Below, piece by piece: positions 1 through 7,875 of a stretch of 40,555 bases of DNA. Positions within the stretch are counted from its first letter, which is position 1; each line of letters begins with the position of its first letter. The position numbers and the translations under genes were made by a program. The stretch lies in contig CATFLP010000028.1 in NCBI GenBank assembly GCA_949514915.1, positions 1-40,555 of the forward strand, read 5' to 3'. Source of the stretch: Methanobacteriota archaeon (GTDB lineage: Archaea > Thermoplasmatota > Poseidoniia > Poseidoniales > Poseidoniaceae). The notes beneath the pieces were generated by a model, which had not been told where the DNA came from, searched no databases, and saw nothing but the letters and a program-made list of their open reading frames with translations.

Positions 1-820
1 GTTCTAATGAACAAGAAACTAAATTCCTTCCACAAACTTCTCCTATTTTTTTACCAACTTCAGTACTTCCCGTGAAACTGATTTTGTTTATTTTACCTTC
101 ATCAACGGCATCTATGATGTGTTGACCAGCACCGCTTCCTTTCCCATGAACTAAATTGATAACACCATTTGGTAGTCCTGCTTGATGCATTATTCTTGCT
201 AGTGCGAATGAAAGCAAAGGAGAATCTTGTGGAGATTTCCAAACACAGGTATTTCCACACATAATTGCTGGAATCATTTTCCAGAATGGAACTGCAGACG
301 GGAAATTACAAGCATTAATGATTCCACAAACACCCAAAGGCCTTCGATATGTGAACAATTCTTTGTTAGGTAATTCAGAATTTACAGTTTGTCCGTAAAG
401 TCTACGACCTTCAGATTGGAAGAAGAGGCAAGTATCAATCGCTTCTTGAATTTCTCCCCCACATTCTTTTATTGTTTTACCAATTTCACGAGATTGTAGG
501 CGAACTAAATCTTCCTTGTGTTCCATTAGTAGCCTACCCATGTTTCCTATAATTTGACCCCTTGTAGGAGCAGGAGTGTTTGACCATTTTGTAAAAGCAG
601 ACCTTGCTGCAGAAATGGCATCATCAACATCTTGTTTTGTTGACAACGGAAAAACCCCTAAACAATCATTTTTATTTGCTGGGTTAATACTTTTAAATGT
701 TTTTTGATCACTTGCAACTTTCAATTGTCCATTAATAATATTATATCCTTTTACACAGGGCAAATTGGTTTCATTATTAGATTCAATGAAGTCTAAACCG
801 GTTTCAAGTACAGCGGGCAT
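1..820 (-). CDS. Aldehyde dehydrogenase family protein, 5' part (cut by window start)
   Basis: This gene is not in the ORF track because it runs off the window. Translating the minus strand from ATG at 820 gives about 273 residues of an NAD(P)+-dependent aldehyde dehydrogenase, which oxidises an aldehyde to its acid in the cytoplasm. Visible family motifs are NPAN near residue 47, NACNFP (usually PWNFP), CGNTCVWKSP in the cofactor-binding region, LPNGV, and FTGSTEVG. The last residues, LE, match the start of the conserved LELGG block, so the catalytic cysteine and the C-terminal half lie outside. The NFPSAV and CGNxxxWK spelling leans towards the ALDH7 type (aminoadipate semialdehyde dehydrogenase), but substrate cannot be assigned. 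It is divergent from the Cdc48 gene, with about 109 bp between the starts. Confidence 0.9.
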   Translation of the reverse strand, partial: MPAVLETGLDFIESNNETNLPCVKGYNIINGQLKVASDQKTFKSINPANKNDCLGVFPLSTKQDVDDAISAARSAFTKWSNTPAPTRGQIIGNMGRLLMEHKEDLVRLQSREIGKTIKECGGEIQEAIDTCLFFQSEGRRLYGQTVNSELPNKELFTYRRPLGVCGIINACNFPSAVPFWKMIPAIMCGNTCVWKSPQDSPLLSFALARIMHQAGLPNGVINLVHGKGSGAGQHIIDAVDEGKINKISFTGSTEVGKKIGEVCGRNLVSCSLE

Positions 821-929
821 AGCACGTCCGAAACAACTCACAATGATGAACTTGATGTAATTAAGGCACTTAGAAAACAGTGGGTTTAAGGATTCCCTAA
901 ATTTAACGATGTATGTCGGAGAGAGTTAT
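821..929. promoter_or_regulatory. Divergent promoter region, aldehyde dehydrogenase / cdc48
   Basis: This 109-bp intergenic stretch must hold promoters for both neighbours. Candidate AT-rich boxes are TAATTAA near 857 and TAAATTTAA near 894; neither is a clean archaeal TATA box. GGAGAG at about 917-922 is a Shine-Dalgarno site for ATG 930. Assignment of boxes to genes is inference. Confidence 0.35.
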
Positions 930-3179
930 ATGGCTGCTAAAGGTTCGGATACATTACAATTGAGAATTGCAAAAGCAATACCTAGTGATGTAGGTTTTGG
1001 GAGAGCTAGGATTTCAAGTGATAATGAACTTGGATTAAAACCTGGAGATATTATTGAAATTAAGGGAGAAAATGGATTAACTGCTGCAACATATTGGAGA
1101 AGCCGACCAGAAGATAGTAAAATGGACATTGTAAGAATTGATGGAATTATTAGAAAAAACGCTGGAGTTTCATTAGGAGATAAGGTAGAAATAAGAAAAG
1201 TAGATGTCGTTCCTTGTAAAAAGTTAGTATTATCTCCAGTGATGGTAAATAAGCCAAATAAGAAACCATCTGCAATGCAATTTGGCCCAAATATAGAAGG
1301 TTTCGCTCGAAGAGGTTTGAATAAAAGGCCCATTGTTGCAGGAGATAGAATATTTATTCCAGGAATTACATTATTTGCTGAAACATTACCTTTTGCTGTA
1401 AGGTCTACAACACCTAAAGGGATTGTACAAGTATTGCCAGAAACTGAAATAGTAATCAAAGAAGAACAGTTTGACGAAGAATCATCTGCAGATTCGGAAG
1501 GAATTACTTATGAAGATATAGGAGGTATTGGTAATCAACTACAAAAAGTTCGAGAAATGATAGAACTACCATTGAAACACCCAGAATTATTCAGAAGATT
1601 GGGAATAAGTCCACCTAAAGGAGTTTTATTACATGGCCCACCTGGAACTGGAAAAACAATGATAGCAAAAGCAGTTGCAACAGAGACAAATGCTCATTTT
1701 AAATCAATTAATGGTCCTGAAATAATTAGTAAATATTATGGTGAATCAGAAAAACAACTTAGAGAAATTTTTGACGATGCAGCTGAAAATTCACCTGCAA
1801 TTGTATTTGTAGATGAATTGGATAGTATCGCTCCAAAACGTGAAGATGTTACTGGGGAAGTTGAAAGAAGAGTTGTGGCACAATTGTTAACTTTAATGGA
1901 TGGAATGCAAGGAAGGGACAACATTGTCGTAATTGGTGCAACTAATAGAAGAGATGCAATAGATCCTGCTTTAAGAAGGCCAGGAAGATTTGATAGAGAA
2001 ATCGAAGTAGGGGTTCCAGATAGAAATGGCAGGGCTGAAATTGTAGATGTACATACAAGAGGAATGCCATTAAGTGATGATTTTGACATAGAATGGATTT
2101 TAGAAAATACTTATGGATTTGTAGGTGCAGATGTTTCAGCATTAGTTAGGGAAGCTGCAATGAAGGCATTACGAAGATATCTTCCAGAAATAGATTTAGA
2201 TGCAGAAGTAATTCCTCCAGAAGTATTAGAAAAAATGGAAGTAATTATGGATGATTTCAAATTAGCGATTAGAGAAGTTGAACCTAGTGCACTACGTGAA
2301 ATTTATGTTGAAGTGCCAGAAACAGGATGGGATCAAGTTGGGGGCTTAGAAGAAATTAAAAATAGATTAAAGGAAAGTGTGGAATGGCCTTTAACAAAAC
2401 CCGAATTGTTTGAACATTTTGGAATTAAACCTCCGAGAGGGATTGTATTATTTGGAGCACCAGGAACTGGAAAAACATTGTTGGCCAAAGCAATAGCAAA
2501 TGAAGCTAAAGCAAATTTTATTTCAGTTAAAGGGCCTGAAATGATTAGTAAATGGGTTGGAGAATCAGAAAGAGGAATTAGAGAGATTTTTAAGAAAGCA
2601 AAGCAGGCATCACCATCAATAATTTTCTTAGATGAATTTGAAAGTATTGCTAATGCAAGGTCTTCTTCGGGGATGGACGGAGGAAGTTCCCAATCAGGAA
2701 ACAGGGTGGTAAACCAATTACTGGCAAGTATGGATGGTATAGAATCTTTAGATGGAGTAATTGTTGTCGCAGCTACGAATAGACCTGAAATGATTGATCC
2801 AGCATTAATTCGTAGTGGTAGATTTGAAAGAGTTTTACACGTACCTCCTCCAGATTCAAAAGCAATCAAGGAAATTTTTTCTATTCACACAGAGGGTATG
2901 CCTTTAGGTAAATTCAATTTGGCTGATATTTCAAAGAAAATGAGTGGATATACGGGTGCAGATGTAGAATCCGTATGTAGGGAAGCGGCTCTAACTGCTA
3001 TGAGGGAATCCAAGAAAACAGTTACAAAGAAACATTTTGAAACAGCATTAGGAATGGTAAGGCCTACTGTTAATGATGATATGTTAGAATATTATAAGAA
3101 AATGGAGTCTTTACTAGTTAGTGGGCTATCTACAGTTCGTAGAGGAAAGGACACCCAAAGAGGCATGGAATCAGTTTGA
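930..3179 (+). CDS. Cdc48/VAT-type AAA+ ATPase (two AAA domains)
   Basis: The product unfolds proteins with ATP, usually as a hexamer feeding substrates to the proteasome or dismantling complexes. About 749 residues: an N-domain (double-psi barrel plus second lobe, residues 1-190), D1 with Walker A GPPGTGKT (about 236) and Walker B FVDELDS (about 293), and D2 with Walker A GAPGTGKT (about 508) and Walker B FLDEFES (about 567). Arginine-finger motifs RRPGRFDR and RSGRFER are present. Length is normal for archaeal VAT. The track starts at 909, but ATG 930 has GGAGAG upstream and gives the usual N-terminus, so I prefer it. D2 is slightly unusual: GAPGTGKT instead of GPPGTGKT, and DEFES instead of DEIDS. 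Its stop TGA overlaps a GAGGTGA site serving the next ORF. Confidence 0.96.
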   Translation: MAAKGSDTLQLRIAKAIPSDVGFGRARISSDNELGLKPGDIIEIKGENGLTAATYWRSRPEDSKMDIVRIDGIIRKNAGVSLGDKVEIRKVDVVPCKKLVLSPVMVNKPNKKPSAMQFGPNIEGFARRGLNKRPIVAGDRIFIPGITLFAETLPFAVRSTTPKGIVQVLPETEIVIKEEQFDEESSADSEGITYEDIGGIGNQLQKVREMIELPLKHPELFRRLGISPPKGVLLHGPPGTGKTMIAKAVATETNAHFKSINGPEIISKYYGESEKQLREIFDDAAENSPAIVFVDELDSIAPKREDVTGEVERRVVAQLLTLMDGMQGRDNIVVIGATNRRDAIDPALRRPGRFDREIEVGVPDRNGRAEIVDVHTRGMPLSDDFDIEWILENTYGFVGADVSALVREAAMKALRRYLPEIDLDAEVIPPEVLEKMEVIMDDFKLAIREVEPSALREIYVEVPETGWDQVGGLEEIKNRLKESVEWPLTKPELFEHFGIKPPRGIVLFGAPGTGKTLLAKAIANEAKANFISVKGPEMISKWVGESERGIREIFKKAKQASPSIIFLDEFESIANARSSSGMDGGSSQSGNRVVNQLLASMDGIESLDGVIVVAATNRPEMIDPALIRSGRFERVLHVPPPDSKAIKEIFSIHTEGMPLGKFNLADISKKMSGYTGADVESVCREAALTAMRESKKTVTKKHFETALGMVRPTVNDDMLEYYKKMESLLVSGLSTVRRGKDTQRGMESV

Positions 3180-3189
3180 GGTGAGATAA

Positions 3190-3435
3190 ATTAGTATTAC
3201 TGTTTTTGGATATGAACTTGTAGGTAGAGATGTTTACGATAGAGGTGAAGAATTATTAGGAATTGTTACTGAGATTCATATTAATTATGGTAATGGAAAT
3301 GTAGAATTTATTTGTGTTAAATTAGTAAATGGGATTAATTCAGATAAATTACCTTGGAACGTTACTGATGATGTCGTACAGGTTCCCCCAAGTGAAATAG
3401 ATCGGATAGAAGGCTCAATTTATCTAAGAAGATAG
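3190..3435 (+). CDS. Small PRC-barrel-like protein with apparent ATT start
   Basis: This ORF is missing from the track. The frame from 3190 to TAG 3433-3435 encodes 81 residues beginning ISITVFGYELVGRDVYDRG and ending IEGSIYLRR. The opening resembles PRC-barrel domains (a G-x-V-x-D-x-x-G core followed by G-x-V-x-x-I), small beta-barrels that mediate RNA or protein contacts. An in-frame TAA at 3187-3189 blocks extension upstream, and I find no in-frame ATG, GTG or TTG. However, a full GAGGTGA site (3178-3184) overlaps the Cdc48 stop and lies exactly 5 nt before ATT 3190, the same spacing as other genes here. Translation from ATT, coupled to Cdc48, is therefore the simplest reading. A sequencing error in the start codon is the alternative. 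Confidence 0.65.
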   Translation: MSITVFGYELVGRDVYDRGEELLGIVTEIHINYGNGNVEFICVKLVNGINSDKLPWNVTDDVVQVPPSEIDRIEGSIYLRR

Positions 3436-3487
3436 TCTAATCATGACCTAGTAAGCGTATTAAGGCAGTCAATACCGTCGCTCTGTT

Positions 3488-3500
3488 AGCGCTTGGCGCT
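3488..3500 (+). promoter_or_regulatory. GC-rich hairpin just before the DUF4350-like gene
   Basis: AGCGC-TTG-GCGCT is a perfect 5-bp stem with a 3-nt loop, ending 2 nt before GTG 3503. It lies in a locally GC-rich patch (3455-3505) of an otherwise AT-rich genome. It could tune translation initiation or be an end-processing hairpin; function is unknown. Confidence 0.35.
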
Positions 3501-3502
3501 GG

Positions 3503-5152
3503 GTGTTAGTGTTGGCCAGAAAGAAATTTAGAAAAATTCAACGCCGTGCCCTTATTTCTAGTTTTTATTTAGCGCTATTATTCCTTGTATGGCTTTTACT
3601 TTCAAGTTATATTAATTTAGGGAATACAAAACAATTATCTGCATATGATGATGATTGGGATGATATTTCCGAGTTTAGAAAAGAGATTTCAAATTTAGGA
3701 ATTGATACTAAAAGTTTAGTTTCAAGTCCTTTATTATTGAATGAAATAGAGAATCCTACGAATACTACATTTGTAATTAGTGGAGTTGAAAAAGATACAT
3801 TTTCATTACCATCTATTGGTTCAGATTCAGGATTTATTAGTTTTAGTGAACCAGAAGGTTATAGTGGCTCTGAAATTTCAGCAATTACAAGTTTTGTAGC
3901 TAGGGGAGGAACTGTAATTGTTTTAGATGATTTTGGCTATTCTAGTGGAATTGCTGATGAAGTAGGGATTAGTTATAGTAATCATCGATTATATGATGAC
4001 GAATATGCTGTAGAATTAGATTATAATTATGTGTGGATGAATATTAGCCAAAATCATACAGATTGGGAGGACTCAGAACAATTTCATATTGGGCATTCAA
4101 GATGGCATCAGGGAACAGATCCAACGGGTACTGGAATGCATCCATGTTCCATATGGTCTGAAAGTGAGATAGTCTTTGCCACTAAAGAAGAAGCAGGTTT
4201 ATGTTCTCATCATTATAATTCTACAAGTAAAATGATTGATTATAGTCCCGATTATAATTTGTTGTTAAATGCCCCTTCTGCATTTGAATCTATTGAATTT
4301 TCAGGTGATTTCTCATATTATGAAGCAGTAGGTCGTTCAAGTCCTCAATCATATTTGGATTTGAATGATGATGGAAAGGTAACTCTTGAAACTGAAACAG
4401 CACAATCTGAAGCAGATGCCCAAGGTCCATTTGATGTATATATTGAAACATGTGATTCATCAGATTGTGCAGATTCTCGAGGAGGTAGAATATATTTTAT
4501 CAGTGATGGAAGTGTATTGATTAATGCAATATATGATTTTGAATCTGCTAATTCAGGAGAATATGATGAAGATGGTAAATCAATTGCAAATATCCCCGTA
4601 AATGATAATAGAAAATGGATTTTAGATGTAATTGCTGAATCTGCATTAACTGCAAATAATTTTACAAATAAAGATGCAATTTTCGCAAGTAGTGATGCCA
4701 TGGTAATTTTTGATGAAAGTAGACATAGTCAAAATGTATTATTTACAGATGCATATAATTTAATTTACTTTTTATTGGTGTATTTAACTGGAGATGGGAT
4801 TGGAATGTTATTATTATTTATTTTATTATTTTTAGCATTTGAAGCAGTTCTAATCAAAAAAACAGACCCTGAACCATGGAGACATATTTTCAATATTATT
4901 TATTATGGGTTTGGAGATGCAAAAAGATATGGATATTATACAAGAACTAACAAAATTAAGCAGGTGTTTTTATCAAGAGTTCGGAATTTAAATGCATTGT
5001 CAAGGGAAGAATTCGATAGAATGCCAGCCCAACAACTACAAGAATTGATAAAAGATCCTCAATTAATAAAATTTGTTTTTGAGAATAAGAAATATGATTT
5101 AGAACAAACAGTTGCAATAGTTAAAAGAATTAAAGCGTGGCAAAAGAGTTGA
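3503..5152 (+). CDS. DUF4350-like membrane protein
   Basis: 549 residues. An N-terminal membrane helix (about 17-40, LALLFLVWLLLSSYI) is followed by a large probably extracytoplasmic part, a second hydrophobic stretch near 420-450 (LVYLTGDGIGMLLLFILLFL), and a cytoplasmic basic C-terminus. The region around residues 85-155 resembles the DUF4350 / glutamine-amidotransferase-like fold: alternating beta strands and the phrase FVARGGTVIVLDDFG. The neighbouring DUF58 gene supports this, since DUF4350 and DUF58 proteins are often co-encoded. The exported part carries a calcium-loop-like DLNDDGKVTLE near residue 287. Starts GTG 3503, GTG 3509 and TTG 3512 are all possible; none has a good Shine-Dalgarno site. 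The role is unknown beyond a likely membrane complex with the DUF58 protein. Confidence 0.7.
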   Translation: MLVLARKKFRKIQRRALISSFYLALLFLVWLLLSSYINLGNTKQLSAYDDDWDDISEFRKEISNLGIDTKSLVSSPLLLNEIENPTNTTFVISGVEKDTFSLPSIGSDSGFISFSEPEGYSGSEISAITSFVARGGTVIVLDDFGYSSGIADEVGISYSNHRLYDDEYAVELDYNYVWMNISQNHTDWEDSEQFHIGHSRWHQGTDPTGTGMHPCSIWSESEIVFATKEEAGLCSHHYNSTSKMIDYSPDYNLLLNAPSAFESIEFSGDFSYYEAVGRSSPQSYLDLNDDGKVTLETETAQSEADAQGPFDVYIETCDSSDCADSRGGRIYFISDGSVLINAIYDFESANSGEYDEDGKSIANIPVNDNRKWILDVIAESALTANNFTNKDAIFASSDAMVIFDESRHSQNVLFTDAYNLIYFLLVYLTGDGIGMLLLFILLFLAFEAVLIKKTDPEPWRHIFNIIYYGFGDAKRYGYYTRTNKIKQVFLSRVRNLNALSREEFDRMPAQQLQELIKDPQLIKFVFENKKYDLEQTVAIVKRIKAWQKS

Positions 5153-5157
5153 TAGTA

Positions 5158-6411
5158 ATGTGGACAAGGAAAGCAGCATTTAGTATTACAGGAGGAATCT
5201 CTCTTGTATTAATAGGAATGATGATTTCTAATTTTCAGTTAATGGTAATTGGATTAACATTTGTAGCATTTACAGTATTAAATGGATGGATAAAAGGTCA
5301 TGGGAATGTTGAGGTCCAAAGAATTTTATCTGCAGATAATTTGTATAAAGGTGATGACTTATTTGTAGAATTAAGAATTACTAATCGTTCTATGAGACGT
5401 ACACAACAATTAGAGATTTATGATAATGTACCACATGAAATGAAGTTAAGAAGTGGTTTAAATTACATGAGAGTTAATTTAGGTCCAGGACAGAGTACAA
5501 GGATAAGATATTCACTAAGGTGCCCATTAAGAGGACATTATTCAATTGGTCCGATTAGCATTAGATTTAGAAATACATTTAATTTATTTGCACAAGAAAT
5601 GTTTGTTAGCCATCATAGTGATTTAATTGTATTTCCACAAGTCAAAGATGTCGAAGAGGCATTTATACGCAGTAGAACTCCTAAAATGTATACTGGTGCA
5701 TCAACATTAAGAACTCCTGGGCCAGGTTCAGAATTTTACAGCCTTAGAGAATATGTGACTGGAGATCCTTTCAAAAATATCAACTGGAAAGCTTTTGCTA
5801 GAACTGGAGAATTAATGGTAAATGAAAAGTGTCGTGACGCTGTAACAGATTTATTCATAATTTTAGATAGTCGAGATATTAGCAGAATTGGAACAGTTCT
5901 AAAGAATCCACTTGAAATGGGAGCAGTTGCCGCAGCTTCTTTAGCAGCATTTTTTATCAAAAGAAGAGACAGTGTTGCGCTTGCAATTTATGATGATGGC
6001 GTATCATATCTTCCTGCAGACACAGGAGACAAACAATATTTCAAAATTTTGAGTAGTTTAGCAGGAGTGGTTCCAAAGGGGAAAATGCCTCTCCAAGCAG
6101 TTACAAATTCTCTTGCACCTAGGTTTAGTAGAGGTTCTCCAGTATTTATTATTAGCAGTATTGAGGGAGATGGAACAGTACCTAATGCAGTACGTGATTT
6201 AGTTGGGAGAGGACATGAAGTTACAATATTATCACCTTCAAGTCTTGACTTTGAAAGGTTGGTAAGTAGGATTCCTCGAATGAGTTATGAAGTTCTCAAA
6301 TTAGAGCGTCAAAATAGACTGACGGGATTAGCAGGCTTTGGAGCATCAGTTATTGATTGGATGCCAGATGTTGAATTATCTCAAGCATTACTGCAAGTAA
6401 AGGACATTTGA
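5158..6411 (+). CDS. DUF58 family protein
   Basis: About 417 residues. Two N-terminal membrane segments (FSITGGISLVLIGMMI and LMVIGLTFVAFTVL) precede an Ig-like/beta region and the DUF58 signature YVTGDPFKNINWKAFART near residue 200, followed by NEKC and a vWA-like strand LFIILDSRD. DUF58 proteins usually sit beside a MoxR AAA+ ATPase and transglutaminase or DUF4350 proteins, acting in envelope assembly or complex maturation. Here the neighbour is DUF4350-like but no MoxR is seen in the window. The track begins at GTG 5137, which would overlap the upstream gene; ATG 5158, 5 nt after that gene's TGA, gives a natural N-terminus. The exact biochemical role of the family is not established. Confidence 0.88.
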   Translation: MWTRKAAFSITGGISLVLIGMMISNFQLMVIGLTFVAFTVLNGWIKGHGNVEVQRILSADNLYKGDDLFVELRITNRSMRRTQQLEIYDNVPHEMKLRSGLNYMRVNLGPGQSTRIRYSLRCPLRGHYSIGPISIRFRNTFNLFAQEMFVSHHSDLIVFPQVKDVEEAFIRSRTPKMYTGASTLRTPGPGSEFYSLREYVTGDPFKNINWKAFARTGELMVNEKCRDAVTDLFIILDSRDISRIGTVLKNPLEMGAVAAASLAAFFIKRRDSVALAIYDDGVSYLPADTGDKQYFKILSSLAGVVPKGKMPLQAVTNSLAPRFSRGSPVFIISSIEGDGTVPNAVRDLVGRGHEVTILSPSSLDFERLVSRIPRMSYEVLKLERQNRLTGLAGFGASVIDWMPDVELSQALLQVKDI

Positions 6412-6423
6412 GGTGTATTAAAT

Positions 6424-7617
6424 ATGGCAGATGATGTACAACCCCAACAAGAAGGAATGCGAACATTACATTTGAGGTTATTAAGAATTCAATGGCAAGT
6501 TGTAACGTTACAAGTGATTAGTACTATTGCGTTGCTGTGGATGTATCTTAAAATGGTTGATTTGTATATTGTTGATTCAATAGATCATGCTCTTGCAATA
6601 GAATTTTTCGACACTCAATTAAGAACTGCTAATTTAGAAATGCCTTTACCTGCTTGGTTAACTGGGGAAGATGCTATTGGATTAACAAAGTTCTATCCAA
6701 TAATGGTATTGAGTATTGTAATTGGTGGAGGAATTGCTACATTAACATTTCAAAATCCTGTAATTCAACGTAGGGTTCGATTAGGATTACTCTTGGCATT
6801 TGTGATTTGGTTATTTGGCCCATTTATGATTAAATGGTTATTTTCAAATTTTGGAAAAGGAGAATGGTGGATTCCTCCTGATGATTCAGTAGAATCTCTT
6901 TTCAAAGGAGTAATTGTGGTATTGGAAGTAATATTAATTGGAATTTATATTATTCCTTTAGTATTAGGAATTCGCGGTATTTGGGGTCTTTCAAAGAATG
7001 CTATAGCTTGGTCAACTGGAATAATGCTATTATTTTTAATCTTACATGCATTATTAACATTCCAAATTGTAGAAGATTTATTATTTGGAGTAACAGGAGA
7101 TGGATTAAAGAAAATACCCTCATTAGCAGGAGAACCAACAATTTTAGGATTAATTAGTCCAAATCAATTTAGTCTTTTACAACTTTCATTGTTATTGATA
7201 ATCTTCCAAGAATCGTCAATGGGTGTTATAAGATATCTTGAATATGCATTTAGATTACCAGAAACATGCAAAAAAGATCCTGAATATGTCACTCAATTTT
7301 ATAATTTATTAAATGGTCATATGATTCAAACAATAGTTTTAATGAGTCTATGCGGAATTACTACAATCATTGCTTTGGGATTCCATACTCTTCTTTTATC
7401 TATTGTAGCAGCTTTACCTGGTGATGGTCAATGGGCATATCAGATTCAAGAATCTATTGAACTTGAATTGACTTATGGTTTGGTCATTTCAGCAATGTTA
7501 TTTTTATTATTATTAGCTGGTTTAAGGTACATTTTACCATGGCAAAGAATAAGTGGAATAATCGAATCATTATATCAAAAAAGAGACGAGGTTTCTCCTC
7601 CTCAAGAAGAATATTAA
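6424..7617 (+). CDS. Polytopic membrane protein of unknown family
   Basis: I do not recognise this 397-residue protein. It shows about eight membrane helices: near residues 26-48, 90-112, 120-142, 162-186, 192-222, 240-265, 295-325 and 340-370. The N-terminus (MADDVQPQQEG) and C-terminus (QKRDEVSPPQEEY) are hydrophilic. No transporter or enzyme motif is evident. The GAGGTG site overlaps the stop TGA of the DUF58 gene, 12 nt before ATG, so it is very likely co-expressed with DUF4350 and DUF58 and may be the membrane core of that module. Its stop shares a TTAA with the stop of the convergent gene. Confidence 0.7.
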   Translation: MADDVQPQQEGMRTLHLRLLRIQWQVVTLQVISTIALLWMYLKMVDLYIVDSIDHALAIEFFDTQLRTANLEMPLPAWLTGEDAIGLTKFYPIMVLSIVIGGGIATLTFQNPVIQRRVRLGLLLAFVIWLFGPFMIKWLFSNFGKGEWWIPPDDSVESLFKGVIVVLEVILIGIYIIPLVLGIRGIWGLSKNAIAWSTGIMLLFLILHALLTFQIVEDLLFGVTGDGLKKIPSLAGEPTILGLISPNQFSLLQLSLLLIIFQESSMGVIRYLEYAFRLPETCKKDPEYVTQFYNLLNGHMIQTIVLMSLCGITTIIALGFHTLLLSIVAALPGDGQWAYQIQESIELELTYGLVISAMLFLLLLAGLRYILPWQRISGIIESLYQKRDEVSPPQEEY

Positions 7618-7865
7618 TTATTAAAATACTGAATAATTCTTCCAATTATTTCAGCAAGTGATAGTGCAAATAATGGAGCCAAACAAATTCCAAATAAGAT
7701 ATTCAATCCTTTTGATAATTCTAAATTATTTGAAATTAATATTATTAGTGAAATAGAAATAATTATTGAAAAAATCAAACCAAAACGTTCTAGATAAATG
7801 GGGTATTTTTCCCCTAATGTTTCAGTTCTCCCCATTAATGTGAGCTGATTTAGCTCTTTATCCAT
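7614..7865 (-). CDS. Small membrane protein downstream of the coiled-coil gene
   Basis: 83 residues, family unknown. A hydrophilic N-terminus (MDKELNQLTLMG) is followed by two membrane helices (FGLIFSIIISISLIILI and GLNILFGICLAPLFALSLAEII). The track start at 7874 is a GTG that belongs to the Shine-Dalgarno sequence itself; ATG 7865 lies 5 nt after GAGGTGA and is the better start. That site overlaps the stop codon of the upstream coiled-coil gene, so the two are probably translationally coupled. This protein could anchor the coiled-coil/Roadblock assembly to the membrane; this is inference from position. Confidence 0.65.
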   Translation of the reverse strand: MDKELNQLTLMGRTETLGEKYPIYLERFGLIFSIIISISLIILISNNLELSKGLNILFGICLAPLFALSLAEIIGRIIQYFNN

Positions 7866-7875
7866 ATAATTCACC

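Noticed and set aside
926-2869. Minus-strand ORFs (177, 117, 66, 178 aa) inside cdc48
   Set aside because: They are shadows of the well-conserved Cdc48 frame and have no recognisable domain or ribosome site.
3187-3189. TAA upstream of the PRC-barrel-like ORF read as a frameshift or pseudogene of the Cdc48 tail
   Set aside because: Cdc48 ends at normal length and the downstream frame has its own SD site and a distinct domain-like sequence, so a separate gene is simpler.
3436-3502. tRNA or small RNA gene in the GC-rich gap
   Set aside because: Only a 5-bp hairpin is evident; no cloverleaf, T-loop sequence or length for a tRNA.
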